From: Ideonella benzenivorans
GTDB taxonomy: Bacteria; Pseudomonadota; Gammaproteobacteria; Burkholderiales; Burkholderiaceae_C
DNA length: 64,000 nucleotides
Reading direction: 5' to 3'
Assembly: GCF_020387415.1 (NCBI RefSeq)
Contig: NZ_JAGWCB010000010.1
Coordinates: 62,001 to 126,000 of the forward strand
In this document: piece after piece, positions 10,014 through 19,600 of the stretch
Layout: each line of letters begins with the position of its first letter
Position numbering within the stretch: the first letter of the stretch is position 1
Notes under the pieces: generated by a model
Database searches by the model: none
What the model was told of the DNA's origin: nothing
What the model saw: the letters and a program-made list of their open reading frames with translations, nothing else
Translations under genes and position numbers: made by a program

Positions 10014-11210
10014 ATGATCACGCTGCGACACCTCGCCACCGCGCTGCTGCTGGCGGGCAGCCTCACTGCCGTGCAGGCCCAGAGCCTGCGCCCTGAAGTC
10101 GGCAAGCCGCTGCAACAGGCCAGCGACCTGCTGCGCGCTGGCAAGGCCCGGGAAGCCCTGGCCAAGGTCAACGAAGCCGACCGTGCCGGCAACAAATCCG
10201 CCCAGGAAACGCTGATGATCGAGCGCATGCGCGGGGCCGCCGCCCAGCGCGCGGGCGACAACGCCACGGCTGCCAAGGCCTTCGAGGCGGTGTTCGCCTC
10301 CGGCAAGCTGAACACCACCGAACAGGGACAGATCGCCGAATCGCTGGCCTTCGCCTACTCCCAGCTCAAGGACAACGCCAAGGCCAGCCAATGGGTGCAG
10401 AAGGCCCAGGCCCTGGGCAACAACAGCGCCCAGCTCAAGCAACTGGCGGCCTATCTGCAATCTTCCAGCGGCGACTACAACGCGATCGCCAAGAGCGCTG
10501 CGGCGGCTGTCGCCGCCGCCGAACAGGCCGGCAAGCGACCTGAAGAGGCCGACCTGCTGCGCCTGGCCGATGCCTACCAGCACACCAACAACGCGGCCGG
10601 CCAGTCGGCCGCGCTGGAAAAGCTGGTCGCCAACTATCCGAAAAAGGACTACTGGGCCGCGCTGCTGGGCCGCCTGCAACGCAAGCCGGGCTTCTCGGAT
10701 CGCTTCGGCATTGACGTGCTGCGCCTGAAGCTGGCCACCGGCAACCTCAGCAGCGCCAACGACTACATGGAGCTGGCCCAACTGGCGATGCAGGCCGGCC
10801 TGCCCAGCGAAGGCAAGGCCGTGGTCGACAAGGGTCTGGCCGCCGGCATCCTGGGCACCGGCGCCGAGGCGACCCGCCACAAGCGGCTGCTGGACCTGGC
10901 GGTCCAGCAGGAGAAGGACGGCAAAGCCGCCATCGCCAACGAAGTGGCCCAGGCCCGCGACGGCAACGCCATGGTCCAGGCCGGGACCCGGCTGGTGTCC
11001 TACGGCCAGCTGGATCAGGGCATCGCGCTGATCGAGCAGGGGATTGCCAAGGACCAGCTGCGCAAGCCCGCCGACGCCAAGCTGCGCCTGGGCCAGGCTC
11101 TGCTGAAGAAGAACAAGGCGCGCGCCCTGCAGGTGCTGCGCAGCGTGCAGGGCGCCGACGGCGTGGCCGACATCGCCCGTCTGTACGCCATCCTCGCCAG
11201 CCAGTCCTGA
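10014..11210 (+). CDS. Secreted tetratricopeptide-like repeat protein
   Basis: 398 residues beginning with a signal peptide (MITLRHLATALLLAGSLTAVQAQ, cleavage after about 22). The mature part is nearly all alpha-helical and Ala/Leu/Lys-rich, with helix pairs resembling TPR units (for example DLLRAGKAREALAKVNEADRAG). It is probably a periplasmic scaffold. AAGGAAG lies before the ATG. It follows the tonB operon after a terminator and precedes a hydrolase gene by 8 nt, so it is likely co-transcribed with that gene. No enzymatic motif is seen; the function is unknown. Confidence 0.7.
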   Translation: MITLRHLATALLLAGSLTAVQAQSLRPEVGKPLQQASDLLRAGKAREALAKVNEADRAGNKSAQETLMIERMRGAAAQRAGDNATAAKAFEAVFASGKLNTTEQGQIAESLAFAYSQLKDNAKASQWVQKAQALGNNSAQLKQLAAYLQSSSGDYNAIAKSAAAAVAAAEQAGKRPEEADLLRLADAYQHTNNAAGQSAALEKLVANYPKKDYWAALLGRLQRKPGFSDRFGIDVLRLKLATGNLSSANDYMELAQLAMQAGLPSEGKAVVDKGLAAGILGTGAEATRHKRLLDLAVQQEKDGKAAIANEVAQARDGNAMVQAGTRLVSYGQLDQGIALIEQGIAKDQLRKPADAKLRLGQALLKKNKARALQVLRSVQGADGVADIARLYAILASQS

Positions 11211-11218
11211 GGTCTGCC

Positions 11219-12193
11219 ATGACGTCCATGTCTCCCCTGTCGGCCGAATCGGATGGGGTCGTGCCACTGGGGCATGGCGTCTACCAGGTGGACACTCTGT
11301 TCCACCGGGCCCATTTCGATGCGGCCTACCTGGTGGTCGATGACGGCCACGCGGCCTTCATCGACACCGGCACCGGCCTGGCCGTGCCCCGCCTGCTGGC
11401 GGCCCTGGAAGCCCTGGGGTTGCGCCGCGAGCAGGTGGACTGGGTGATCCCCACCCATGTGCACCTGGACCACGCAGGCGGCGTTGGCCCGCTGATGCAG
11501 CAGCTGCCCGCGGCGCGCGCGCTGGTCCACCCCCGGGGGGCCCGGCACCTGATCGACCCCAGCGCGCTCTACCAGGGCGCCCTGGCCGTCTATGGCCAGG
11601 AGGAGATGGACCGCTCCTATGGCACCCTGGTGCCGGTGCCTGCCGAGCGGGTCGTTGAAAGCGAGGACGGCCAGCAGCTGCCGCTGGGCCAGCGGGTGCT
11701 CACGCTGATCGACAGCCCGGGGCATGCCAAGCATCACCACGCGATCTGGGATCCGGTGTCGCGCGGCTGGTTCACCGGCGACACCTTCGGCCTGAGCTAC
11801 CGTGAACTGGATGTCGACGGCCAGCCCTGGGTCCTGCCCACCACCACGCCGGTGCAGTTCGACCCGGCCGCCCTGCGCCAGACCATCGCCCGGCTGATGG
11901 CCAGCCAGCCCGAGTGCATGTACCTCACCCACTATGGCCGCTGTGCCCCGGTGGAGCCGATGGCCCGCCAACTGCTGGGTCTGCTGGACAAGGTCGAGAC
12001 CCTGGGTCTGCGCCTGCGCCACGCCCCCCAGCGACACGAGGCCCTCAAGCAGGGCCTGGCGCAGATCTACCGCGCCAGCCTGCTGGCCACCGGCAGCACG
12101 CTGCCCGGGGCCGAGATCGACCGCCTGCTCGACATGGACATCGAACTCAACGCCCAGGGCATGGGCGTCTGGCTGGACCGCCTGCCCGCCTGA
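11219..12193 (+). CDS. Metallo-beta-lactamase-fold hydrolase
   Basis: 324 residues. The dinuclear zinc motif THVHLDHAGG (about 79-88) and a downstream metal-ligand region DSPGHAKHHHAIWD (about 164-177), plus GDTF (about 187-190), are typical of the MBL superfamily (glyoxalase II-like). The C-terminal third is helical with no recognised extra domain. It starts 8 nt after the TPR-like gene and is convergent with eda. Substrate unknown; thioesters, lactones or phosphodiesters are all possible for this fold. Confidence 0.8.
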   Translation: MTSMSPLSAESDGVVPLGHGVYQVDTLFHRAHFDAAYLVVDDGHAAFIDTGTGLAVPRLLAALEALGLRREQVDWVIPTHVHLDHAGGVGPLMQQLPAARALVHPRGARHLIDPSALYQGALAVYGQEEMDRSYGTLVPVPAERVVESEDGQQLPLGQRVLTLIDSPGHAKHHHAIWDPVSRGWFTGDTFGLSYRELDVDGQPWVLPTTTPVQFDPAALRQTIARLMASQPECMYLTHYGRCAPVEPMARQLLGLLDKVETLGLRLRHAPQRHEALKQGLAQIYRASLLATGSTLPGAEIDRLLDMDIELNAQGMGVWLDRLPA

Positions 12194-12201
12194 ACCGCCC
12201 C

Positions 12202-12834
12202 TCAGCCCGGGGGGCGCAGCGCACTGGCCTGCCGGGCCAGGGCCGTGATGCGGGCCCAGTCGCCAGCCCGCACCGCCTCCGACGGGGTCAGCCACGAGCC
12301 GCCGCAGACCCGCACATTCGGCTGCGCCAGGTAGCTGGCCGCATTGCCGATCTGGATCCCACCAGTGGGACAGAAAGCCACATCCGGGAAGGGCCCGGCC
12401 AGGCTCTTGAGCATCGACACCCCGCCAGCGGCCTCGGCCGGAAAGAACTTCAGGAAGCGAAAGCCCGCCTCCAGCGCCGCCATCACCTCGGAGGGTGTGG
12501 CCACCCCCGGCAACAGCGGCAGGCCCTGGGCCTGGCAGGCCTCGGCCAGCACCGGGGAAAAACCCGGGCTGACCGCGAACTGCGCCCCGGCCGCTCGGAC
12601 GGCCACCGCATCCTGCGCGGTGCGCAGGGTGCCCGCCCCCACGATGGCCTGCGGCACCGCCCGCGCGATGGCTGCGATCGACGGCAGCCCGGCCGGGGTG
12701 CGCAGAGTCACCTCCAGCACCCGCACGCCGCCGGCGACCAGTGCCTGTGCCAGCGGCACCGCGTCTTCCAACCGTTCCATCACCAGCACGGGAATCACGG
12801 GGCCGGAGACGGCCAGTTCCAGGGTGTCCAGCAT
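12202..12834 (-). CDS. eda: KDPG/KHG aldolase
   Basis: 210 residues, class I aldolase of the Entner-Doudoroff pathway that cleaves 2-keto-3-deoxy-6-phosphogluconate to pyruvate and glyceraldehyde-3-phosphate. The Schiff-base Lys is in FLKFFPAE (about 130), the catalytic Glu in LEVTLRTP (about 43), and CPTGGI supplies the phosphate site. The ATG at 12834 has AGGAG upstream; the longer start would be a TTG. It follows edd by 42 nt on the same strand. Confidence 0.95.
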   Translation of the reverse strand: MLDTLELAVSGPVIPVLVMERLEDAVPLAQALVAGGVRVLEVTLRTPAGLPSIAAIARAVPQAIVGAGTLRTAQDAVAVRAAGAQFAVSPGFSPVLAEACQAQGLPLLPGVATPSEVMAALEAGFRFLKFFPAEAAGGVSMLKSLAGPFPDVAFCPTGGIQIGNAASYLAQPNVRVCGGSWLTPSEAVRAGDWARITALARQASALRPPG

Positions 12835-12876
12835 GGTCAAGGCTCCTGCGGTCGAAAAAAAGAAGAAGGGGCCAGC

Positions 12877-14718
12877 TCAGGGCTGGGCCGCTGCGGCGGG
12901 CAACCAGGTGCAGGCACCTTCCTCGGCCGTGCCCACCCGCTGCCGGAATCCGGCGAACAGCTCCCGCCCCCAACCGTGCCCGGATTCGGCAGCCAGCGCG
13001 GCAGGCCGGGGGGCCGGCGTGCGCGCAGCCCATTCCTCGGCCGGGACCAGGGCCTCCAGCGTGCCGCCCTCGGCATCCAGCCGGATGCGGTCGCCATCCC
13101 GCACCCGGGCCAGTGGCCCGCCGGCCAAGGCCTCCGGGCTGACATGGATCGCTGCCGGTACCTTGCCCGACGCGCCACTCATTCGGCCATCGGTCACCAG
13201 GGCCACCCGCTGCCCCCGCCCCTGCAGCACCGCCAGCGGCGGCGTCAGCTTGTGCAGTTCGGGCATGCCGTTGGCATGGGGCCCCTGGAAGCGGACCACC
13301 GCGACGAAATCCCCCGTCAGTTCGCCCGCCTGGAAGGCCGCCTGCAAGGCCTCCTGGCCGTCGAACACCCGGGCCGGTGCCTCGATCACATGGCGGTCTG
13401 GCGGCACAGCCGACACCTTGATGACCGAACGGCCCAGGTTGCCGGTGAGCAGCTTGAGCCCCCCCACGGGTGAGAACGGTGCCGCCACCGGACGCAGCAC
13501 CTGCTCATCGCCGCTCTGCGCGGCAACGGGGCGGTGCTGCACCCGACCGGCCGCATCCAGTGCGGGCACCGTGGCAAAGGCTTCCAACCCGCGGTCGGTC
13601 ACGGTGGCCACCTCGCCGTGCATCAGCCCGGCCGCCAGCAGTTCGCGGATCACGAAGGCCGTGCCGCCTGCGGCCTGGAACTGGTTCACGTCGGCCGCGC
13701 CGTTCGGATAGACCCGCGCCAGCAGCGGCACCACGGCCGAGAGGTCGGCGAAGTCGGTCCAGTTGATCAGGATGCCGGCCGAGCGGGCCACCGCCACCCA
13801 GTGGATCAGATGGTTGGTGGAGCCACCAGTGGCCAGCAAGGCCACCATGGCGTTGACGATGCAGCGCTCATCCACCTGGTGGCCGATGCAGCCGCCACGC
13901 GCCCGCTGCGCCAGCAGCGTGGCCACGGCCTCGCGGGTGAGCGCCTCGCGCAGCGGCGTGTGCGGGTGCACGAAGGCCGCCCCCGGCACATGCAGCCCCA
14001 TCGCCTCCAGCAGCATCTGGTTGGAATTGGCGGTGCCATAGAAGGTGCAGGTGCCCTCGCCGTGGTAGGCCGCCTGCTCAGCCGCCAGCAGCTCGGCCCG
14101 CCCCACCAGGCCCTGGGCCGCCTGCTCACGCACCTTGGCTTTGGCCTCGTTGGACAGGCCGGACGTCATCGGCCCGGCCGGCACGAACACACAGGGCAGA
14201 TGGCCGAAGTGCAGCGCACCGATCAGCAGCCCCGGCACGATCTTGTCGCAGATGCCCAGCAGCAGCACGCCGTCGAACACATCGTGCGACAGGGCAATGG
14301 CCGTGCCCATCGCGATGGTGTCGCGCGAGAAGAGCGACAGCTCCATGCCGGGCTGCCCCTGGGTCACGCCATCGCACATCGCCGGCACACCGCCGGCCAC
14401 CTGGGCCGTCGCCCCCGCAGCGTGCGCCGCCTGGCGGATCAAGTCCGGAAAACACTCGTACGGCCGGTGGGCCGAGAGCATGTCGTTGTAGGCGGTGACG
14501 ATGCCCAGGTTGGGTGCGCGCTCGGCCACCACCCGCAGGCGATCGTCCCCCGGCATGGCCGCAAAGGCATGGGCCAGGTTCGCACACCCCATGCGCTGCA
14601 CGCCGGGCGGCCGCTGCCGCAGGGTGTCGACCTGCCGCAGGTAGGCGCTGCGGAGATCGGCACTGCGCTCGCGGATGCGGTCGGTCACCGCGGCAAGAAC
14701 GGGGTGCAAGGTACTCAT
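12877..14718 (-). CDS. edd: 6-phosphogluconate dehydratase
   Basis: 613 residues, an iron-sulfur enzyme of the IlvD/Edd family that dehydrates 6-phosphogluconate to KDPG. Cluster-ligand cysteines are visible in [17 protein letters not shown] and [12 protein letters not shown], and the C-terminal [23 protein letters not shown]-type segment is diagnostic. I chose MSTLHPV at 14718 over the ATG three codons upstream by family resemblance. It forms an operon with eda. No zwf, pgl or transporter gene is adjacent, so the upper part of the pathway is encoded elsewhere. Confidence 0.96.
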   Translation of the reverse strand: MSTLHPVLAAVTDRIRERSADLRSAYLRQVDTLRQRPPGVQRMGCANLAHAFAAMPGDDRLRVVAERAPNLGIVTAYNDMLSAHRPYECFPDLIRQAAHAAGATAQVAGGVPAMCDGVTQGQPGMELSLFSRDTIAMGTAIALSHDVFDGVLLLGICDKIVPGLLIGALHFGHLPCVFVPAGPMTSGLSNEAKAKVREQAAQGLVGRAELLAAEQAAYHGEGTCTFYGTANSNQMLLEAMGLHVPGAAFVHPHTPLREALTREAVATLLAQRARGGCIGHQVDERCIVNAMVALLATGGSTNHLIHWVAVARSAGILINWTDFADLSAVVPLLARVYPNGAADVNQFQAAGGTAFVIRELLAAGLMHGEVATVTDRGLEAFATVPALDAAGRVQHRPVAAQSGDEQVLRPVAAPFSPVGGLKLLTGNLGRSVIKVSAVPPDRHVIEAPARVFDGQEALQAAFQAGELTGDFVAVVRFQGPHANGMPELHKLTPPLAVLQGRGQRVALVTDGRMSGASGKVPAAIHVSPEALAGGPLARVRDGDRIRLDAEGGTLEALVPAEEWAARTPAPRPAALAAESGHGWGRELFAGFRQRVGTAEEGACTWLPAAAAQP

Positions 14719-14807
14719 GGCAGGCATCCGTCACTGGCGCCGGCCACAAAGCGCAACCGGTCGGGCCATTATTGAGGTGCCGCCCCTCAGGGTCAAACCG
14801 GAGGCCT

Positions 14808-15356
14808 TCAGTGCCGGCCCAGCACCGCCGGGTCGTCCACGCTGATGCTGGCCGAGGGGTAGCGGATCAGCAGGCGACGCGCCGCCCCGGGGCCCCGCAG
14901 CTGCACCAGCTCCGAGAACAACTCGGTGCCGAAGCCCACTGGATGGCCCCGGTGCCCCCGGTGCGAGGCACAGGCCACCGCATGGTGCTGCAGCGCCCCG
15001 GCCACGGCCAGCAACAGGGCCGGGCCGACCATCGGCATGTCAGCCGGCAGCATCAGCCAACCATCGGCGGTGGCCCGCGCCGCCACCCCGGCGGCGAGGA
15101 AAGTGGTCGTGCCATCCGCGTCTTCGGTGGGAGGATCCACCACCAGCACGTCGCGCCGGGCCACCCAGCGCCCGGCCTCCTCGGCCAGCTCGGGCCGGGT
15201 CACGGCCAGCACGGGCAGACCACTGGCCATCGCGTTGTGCAGCGTGTGGACCAGCACGCTGTGCAGCCCCTGGGCCTCGGACGGGCGGGCATGGAGGCCG
15301 TGGCGGTGCGAACCAGCTTGCACGCCCAGCACAAGGACGGTGGGTGTTGGCGGCAT
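14808..15356 (-). CDS. MobA/MocA-like nucleotidyltransferase, altered N-terminal loop
   Basis: 182 residues, resembling molybdenum-cofactor cytidylyl/guanylyl-transferases. PADMPMVGP (about 104-112) is the metal-binding DMP region and [10 protein letters not shown] (about 132-141) the substrate loop. However, the nucleotide-binding start, normally LAAGxSxRMG, reads [13 protein letters not shown] here and lacks the canonical Gly/Ser/Arg/Met arrangement. It may be an active divergent enzyme or one that has lost nucleotide binding. Divergent from pdxH; edd lies 89 nt downstream on the same strand. Confidence 0.65.
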   Translation of the reverse strand: MPPTPTVLVLGVQAGSHRHGLHARPSEAQGLHSVLVHTLHNAMASGLPVLAVTRPELAEEAGRWVARRDVLVVDPPTEDADGTTTFLAAGVAARATADGWLMLPADMPMVGPALLLAVAGALQHHAVACASHRGHRGHPVGFGTELFSELVQLRGPGAARRLLIRYPSASISVDDPAVLGRH

Positions 15357-15454
15357 GGCAGGATGAAGACCCGGAAGGCAGAACAGGCCTTCAGCTTCGG
15401 GCCCGGCCCGGTTGCCGGCAATGGGAGCATCACTTAAGGCCCCACCCCAGGGCC

Positions 15455-15460
15455 TACACT
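15455..15460 (+). promoter_or_regulatory. Candidate -10 hexamer of pdxH, leaderless geometry
   Basis: TACACT ends 6 nt before the pdxH ATG, so transcription would start at or next to the start codon. No strong -35 and no Shine-Dalgarno is present. Confidence 0.4.
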
Positions 15461-15466
15461 GTCGGT

Positions 15467-16105
15467 ATGAGTGACCTCGGACATCTGCGAAAGAGCTACG
15501 AACGCGACGTGCTGGAGGAGGCGCAGGCGGCGTCGGCCCCCTTGCTGCAGTTCGAACAGTGGATGAAGGAGGCCCTGGCCTCAGGCGTCGTCCCCGAACC
15601 CAATGCCATGACGGTGGCCACCGTGTCCCCCGAAGGCCGCCCCTCCACCCGGGTGGTGCTGGTCAAGGCCTTCGATGAGCGGGGCATTGTCTGGTACACG
15701 AACTACCACAGCCGCAAGGGCCGCGAGTTGGCCGGCAACCCCTATGCCGCGCTGCAGTTCCACTGGGTGGAGATGGAGCGCGTGGTGCGCATCGAAGGCA
15801 AGGTCGAGAAGGTCAGCGATGCCGAGTCGGACGCCTACTACGCCTCCCGCCCGCTGGATTCACGGCTGGGTGCCTGGGCCTCACCGCAGAGCGAGGTGAT
15901 CAGCTCCCGGGCAGTGCTGGTGGCCAACGCAGCCAAGGCCGCCGCCCAGCACGGCCTGAACCCGGCCCGCCCGCCGCACTGGGGCGGCTTCCGGCTGGTG
16001 CCGGACACCTGGGAGTTCTGGCAGGGCCGCAAGTCCCGTCTGCATGACCGGCTGCGCTACCGGCTGGTGGACGGCGTCTGGCAGCGGGAGCGGCTCGCGC
16101 CCTGA
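15467..16105 (+). CDS. pdxH: Pyridoxamine/pyridoxine 5'-phosphate oxidase
   Basis: 212 residues, FMN-dependent oxidase of the last step of PLP synthesis and salvage. The flavin-binding core includes [16 protein letters not shown] and [12 protein letters not shown], and the C-terminus has the dimerisation region ([17 protein letters not shown]-type, ending RLAP). The start at 15467 matches the family; the longer frame starts inside the divergent gene's control region. There is no ribosome-binding site ahead of the ATG, consistent with a leaderless mRNA. Confidence 0.95.
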   Translation: MSDLGHLRKSYERDVLEEAQAASAPLLQFEQWMKEALASGVVPEPNAMTVATVSPEGRPSTRVVLVKAFDERGIVWYTNYHSRKGRELAGNPYAALQFHWVEMERVVRIEGKVEKVSDAESDAYYASRPLDSRLGAWASPQSEVISSRAVLVANAAKAAAQHGLNPARPPHWGGFRLVPDTWEFWQGRKSRLHDRLRYRLVDGVWQRERLAP

Positions 16106-16125
16106 AAGCAACGCCCGCGGACGAT

Positions 16126-16671
16126 TCAACCCGGCTCGCGCAGCAGATGGGCCAGCGTGTGGCGGAACTTCTCGACCTTCGGGGCGACAACATAGGCGCA
16201 GTAGCCCTGCCCCGGGTGCTGGGCGAAGTAGTGCTGGTGGTAGGCCTCGGCCGGCCAGAACTGCTGCAAGGGCTGTAGCTCCGTCACCACCGGGTCCGGC
16301 ACGGCCTGCTGCACCTCGGCCAGCACGGCTTCGGCCACGGCACGCTGGTCGTCCCGCTCCAGGTAGATGCCGGAGCGGTACTGCGTGCCCACGTCATGCC
16401 CCTGGCGGTTGAGCGTGGTCGGGTCGTGGATCAGGAAGAACACTTCCAGCAGCTCACGCAGGCTCACCTGGCGCGGGTCGAACACCAGCCGGACCACCTC
16501 CGCATGGCCGGTGGTGCCGCTGCAGACCTGTTCGTAGCTGGGGGACGGCAGCCGACCGTTGGCATAACCCGAGGTCACCGACTGCACGCCCCGCACCTGT
16601 TCGTAGACCGCTTCCAGGCACCAGAAACAGCCGCCGGCCAGGGTGATGGTGTCGTGCGCATCGGTGTTCAT
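16126..16671 (-). CDS. msrA: Peptide-methionine (S)-S-oxide reductase
   Basis: 181 residues. It reduces methionine-S-sulfoxide in proteins. The active-site motif AGGCFWCLEAVYEQVRG with the nucleophilic Cys is at about 14-15, followed by SGYANG. The ATG at 16671 is preferred over a TTG at 16701 that would overlap the upstream gene. It lies 26 nt downstream of the DUF748 gene on the same strand and is convergent with pdxH. Confidence 0.95.
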   Translation of the reverse strand: MNTDAHDTITLAGGCFWCLEAVYEQVRGVQSVTSGYANGRLPSPSYEQVCSGTTGHAEVVRLVFDPRQVSLRELLEVFFLIHDPTTLNRQGHDVGTQYRSGIYLERDDQRAVAEAVLAEVQQAVPDPVVTELQPLQQFWPAEAYHQHYFAQHPGQGYCAYVVAPKVEKFRHTLAHLLREPG

Positions 16672-16697
16672 GGTCTGCAAGCCCTCGGGGTTGGGAA

Positions 16698-19600
16698 TCA
16701 ACGGGTGGCCAGGCTGAGTTCGGCGCTGGGCTTCCAGGCCGAAGCACTGTCCCCCCCGGAAGCCGGGGCCGCCGGGGCATGGGCCCGCGGCGCGGCCAGG
16801 AACAGGCGCTCGCTGGGCAGCCCGCGGGCCAACAGCGCGTCACGCACCGCGATGCCGCGGGCCAGCGCCAGCTGCCGGACCACGTCGTCATTGACCGGTG
16901 CGGCCTTGCGCAACAGCGCCTCCATCTGGGCCACGGGAATGTCCTTGGCCAGACCGATCAGGTTGCGCGGCTTGCCAGGCAACTTGGTGTCGGCATAGAG
17001 CTGACGCACCAGGGCCTCCCGCTGCGCGGGGGTCAGGGCCGGCAGGACCGCGTCGGGCGCCTCGCCCTCGCGCAGGGCCCGACGCCGCTGTTCGGCCAGC
17101 ACGCGCTCCTGCACCCAGGCCGCCTGCACGGCATCGTGCTCGGCCGCCAGGTCCGCCGTGCCGGTCACGGTCATGCGCAGACCGGGACGGTCTTGCAGGG
17201 CCTTGGCCACCTTGTCCAGGGCCGCATCCGACCCCGTGACCAGCGTGGCCGTGCCGGGGACGAAGGCCACCTGGCTCAGGTCGGGCCCGCCGCCGCCGGT
17301 CAGCAAGGCGAAGGGCGCTGTCACCGCCTTCACCAGCAGATTGACGATCACCTTCACGATCAGCCCGCCCACGCTGAACTGCGGGTCGTTGATCGAGCCG
17401 CTGATCGGCAGGTCGAGGTCGATCACCCCGTTGCGGTCCTTCAGCAGCGCCACCGCCAGCAGCACCGGCAGCTTGGTGGCGTCCGGGCTGTCGATGTGCT
17501 CCCCGAAGGTGAGCTGGTTCAGCACGATCCGGTTGCGCGCATCGAGCTTGCCATCCGGGTCGATGCGGTAGCCCACGTCCATGGTCAGCTTGCCGCGCTC
17601 GATGGCGTAGCCGGCGTACTTGCCGGCATAGGGCGACAGCGGTGCCAGCTCCAGGTCGCTGGCCCGGGCGTTCAGATTCAATGCCAGGGGACGGGCCAGC
17701 GGATTGACCTCGCCCTGGATCTCCAACTGCGCGGTGCCGGCCGCCCGCCCGCTGAGCTGGACCGTGGCCATCTGCGTCGCATCCGAACGGAAGGCACCAA
17801 TGTGGCCGTTGAGCTCGGTCAGGTCCGCCCGGTAGTTGGGGCGGATGAAGTGGTCCTCGAAATCCACCCGGCCCCGGGTGAGCTCCACCCCGCCGACGAT
17901 GATCTGGGCCGAGGAACCGGTGTCAACCGAGGCTGATCCCCCTGCCGCGGCCGAGGCCCCCGGGCGCACGGCGACCGCCGAGGCTGGGGCCGCCGCGACC
18001 ACGACCGGCGCGGCGGTCGCGCCCTCCGGCGGTGCCAGCCCCGCCGCGCGCCGCGCCGCCAGGTCATTGAGGTTCAGATGGCCCTGCTCGGTGACCACCA
18101 GCCGGGCGAAGAAGTCCGACAGGCGGACCTGCCCCACTTCCACATGGGGTGCCTGCCCTGGGGTCAGGCGCAGGTCCAGCCCCTGCAGGCCCAGCGCCTG
18201 CCAGCTCAACAGTTCATCGGCCTCGGAAGCTGTGGCATTGCCCCCCCCCAGGCGGCTGTTGAGCCGGAAATCGTTCATCCGGGCCTCGCCCTGGATGCCC
18301 AGCGCCAGCCCGGTGGGCTTCCATTGCGCACGGGTCTGCAGCCGGGCACTGGCCACCGCGTGGTCCACCGACACCGGCCAGCCGCCATCCAGATAGGCCG
18401 CGGCCGTGGACAAGGGCAGTTGGTCGGCGCGAACACGGCCCTTCCAACCCCAGGGTGCCAGGCCCACCTGTCCATCCCAGCGCAGCGTGCCAAGCTTCTG
18501 GGCACGGCCCGCCGCCAGCCAGCGCAACTCACCCTGCAGCGGCAGGGCCGCCCCCTTCCCGGCCGGCCATTGCAGGCTGCCGGCCCGCAAGCCGATGCCA
18601 TCGAGCTTGATGAGAACCGGTTCGGTCCCGGTGGTCTCGTCACGCCACTGCAGCCGCCCCCCTTCCAGATGTGTCTTGGCCAGGGTCAGGTGCCAGGCCG
18701 CGCCATCGTCCGCAGCCGACCGGGTGGCCGGCCCAGGCCGGGCAGCGGGCGCGGCCGGGCCCCGCTTCAGCCACTGGGCCAGGTTGATCTGCCCCTTCGC
18801 ATCGCGGGCCGCCTGCACGACCGGCTGGGCCCAGCGGAGCTCCCCCACCGAAACCGTCCGTGCGCCGGTGTCCAGGGCCACGTCCTGCACCGCCAGTTGG
18901 TCCCAGGCCAGCGCCGTCCGGCGGGCACGGCCCTCGCCTTCGTTCACCTTCCAGTGGTCCAGCGTCACGGCCGGCAATTCCACCTGCAGCGGCTGTGCTC
19001 CCGGCTCGCCCTGCCAATGGAGCTTGGCCTGAGCGCTCAGCGTCCCCTCCAGCTGCGGGACGATCCAATGGGCCAGGTAAGGCTGCCAGGCGTTGACGGC
19101 CCAGCCATCGGCCTTCACCGTGACCTGGCCCGCGGCTCGGCTGATCTCGGCCTGGGCCTGGGCCTCGCCCACGGGCTGGGCTGCGCTGCCAGACAGGAGC
19201 TGCCAGCGCACGTCCAGCCGGCTCGGATGGGCCGCCTCGGCCAGCGGCCAACGGCCATCGTGCAGCGTCAGGTTCGGCACGGCCAATGTCCACTGACCGG
19301 CCGGGCGCACCGCCCCATCCTGGACCGCCAGTTGGGCGTCCTCCAGTGTCAGCTGACCCAGCGCCAGCTGCCAGGCGGGCGCGGTGGGGGCCGCTTGGGC
19401 GGCCGAAGCCGAGGGCTTGGGCGGCTGAACCTGCACTGGTGCCGCAGCCCAGGACTGCCAGTTCCAGCGGCCTTGCGCATCGCGCTGGGTGGCCACCCGC
19501 AGGCCCTTCAGGCTCATGGTCTTCACGTCCAGCCGGCGCTGGGGCCAGGCCAAGGCATTGAGCGAAACCTGCAGATCTTGCAGGGTCAGCGCCCGCGCCT

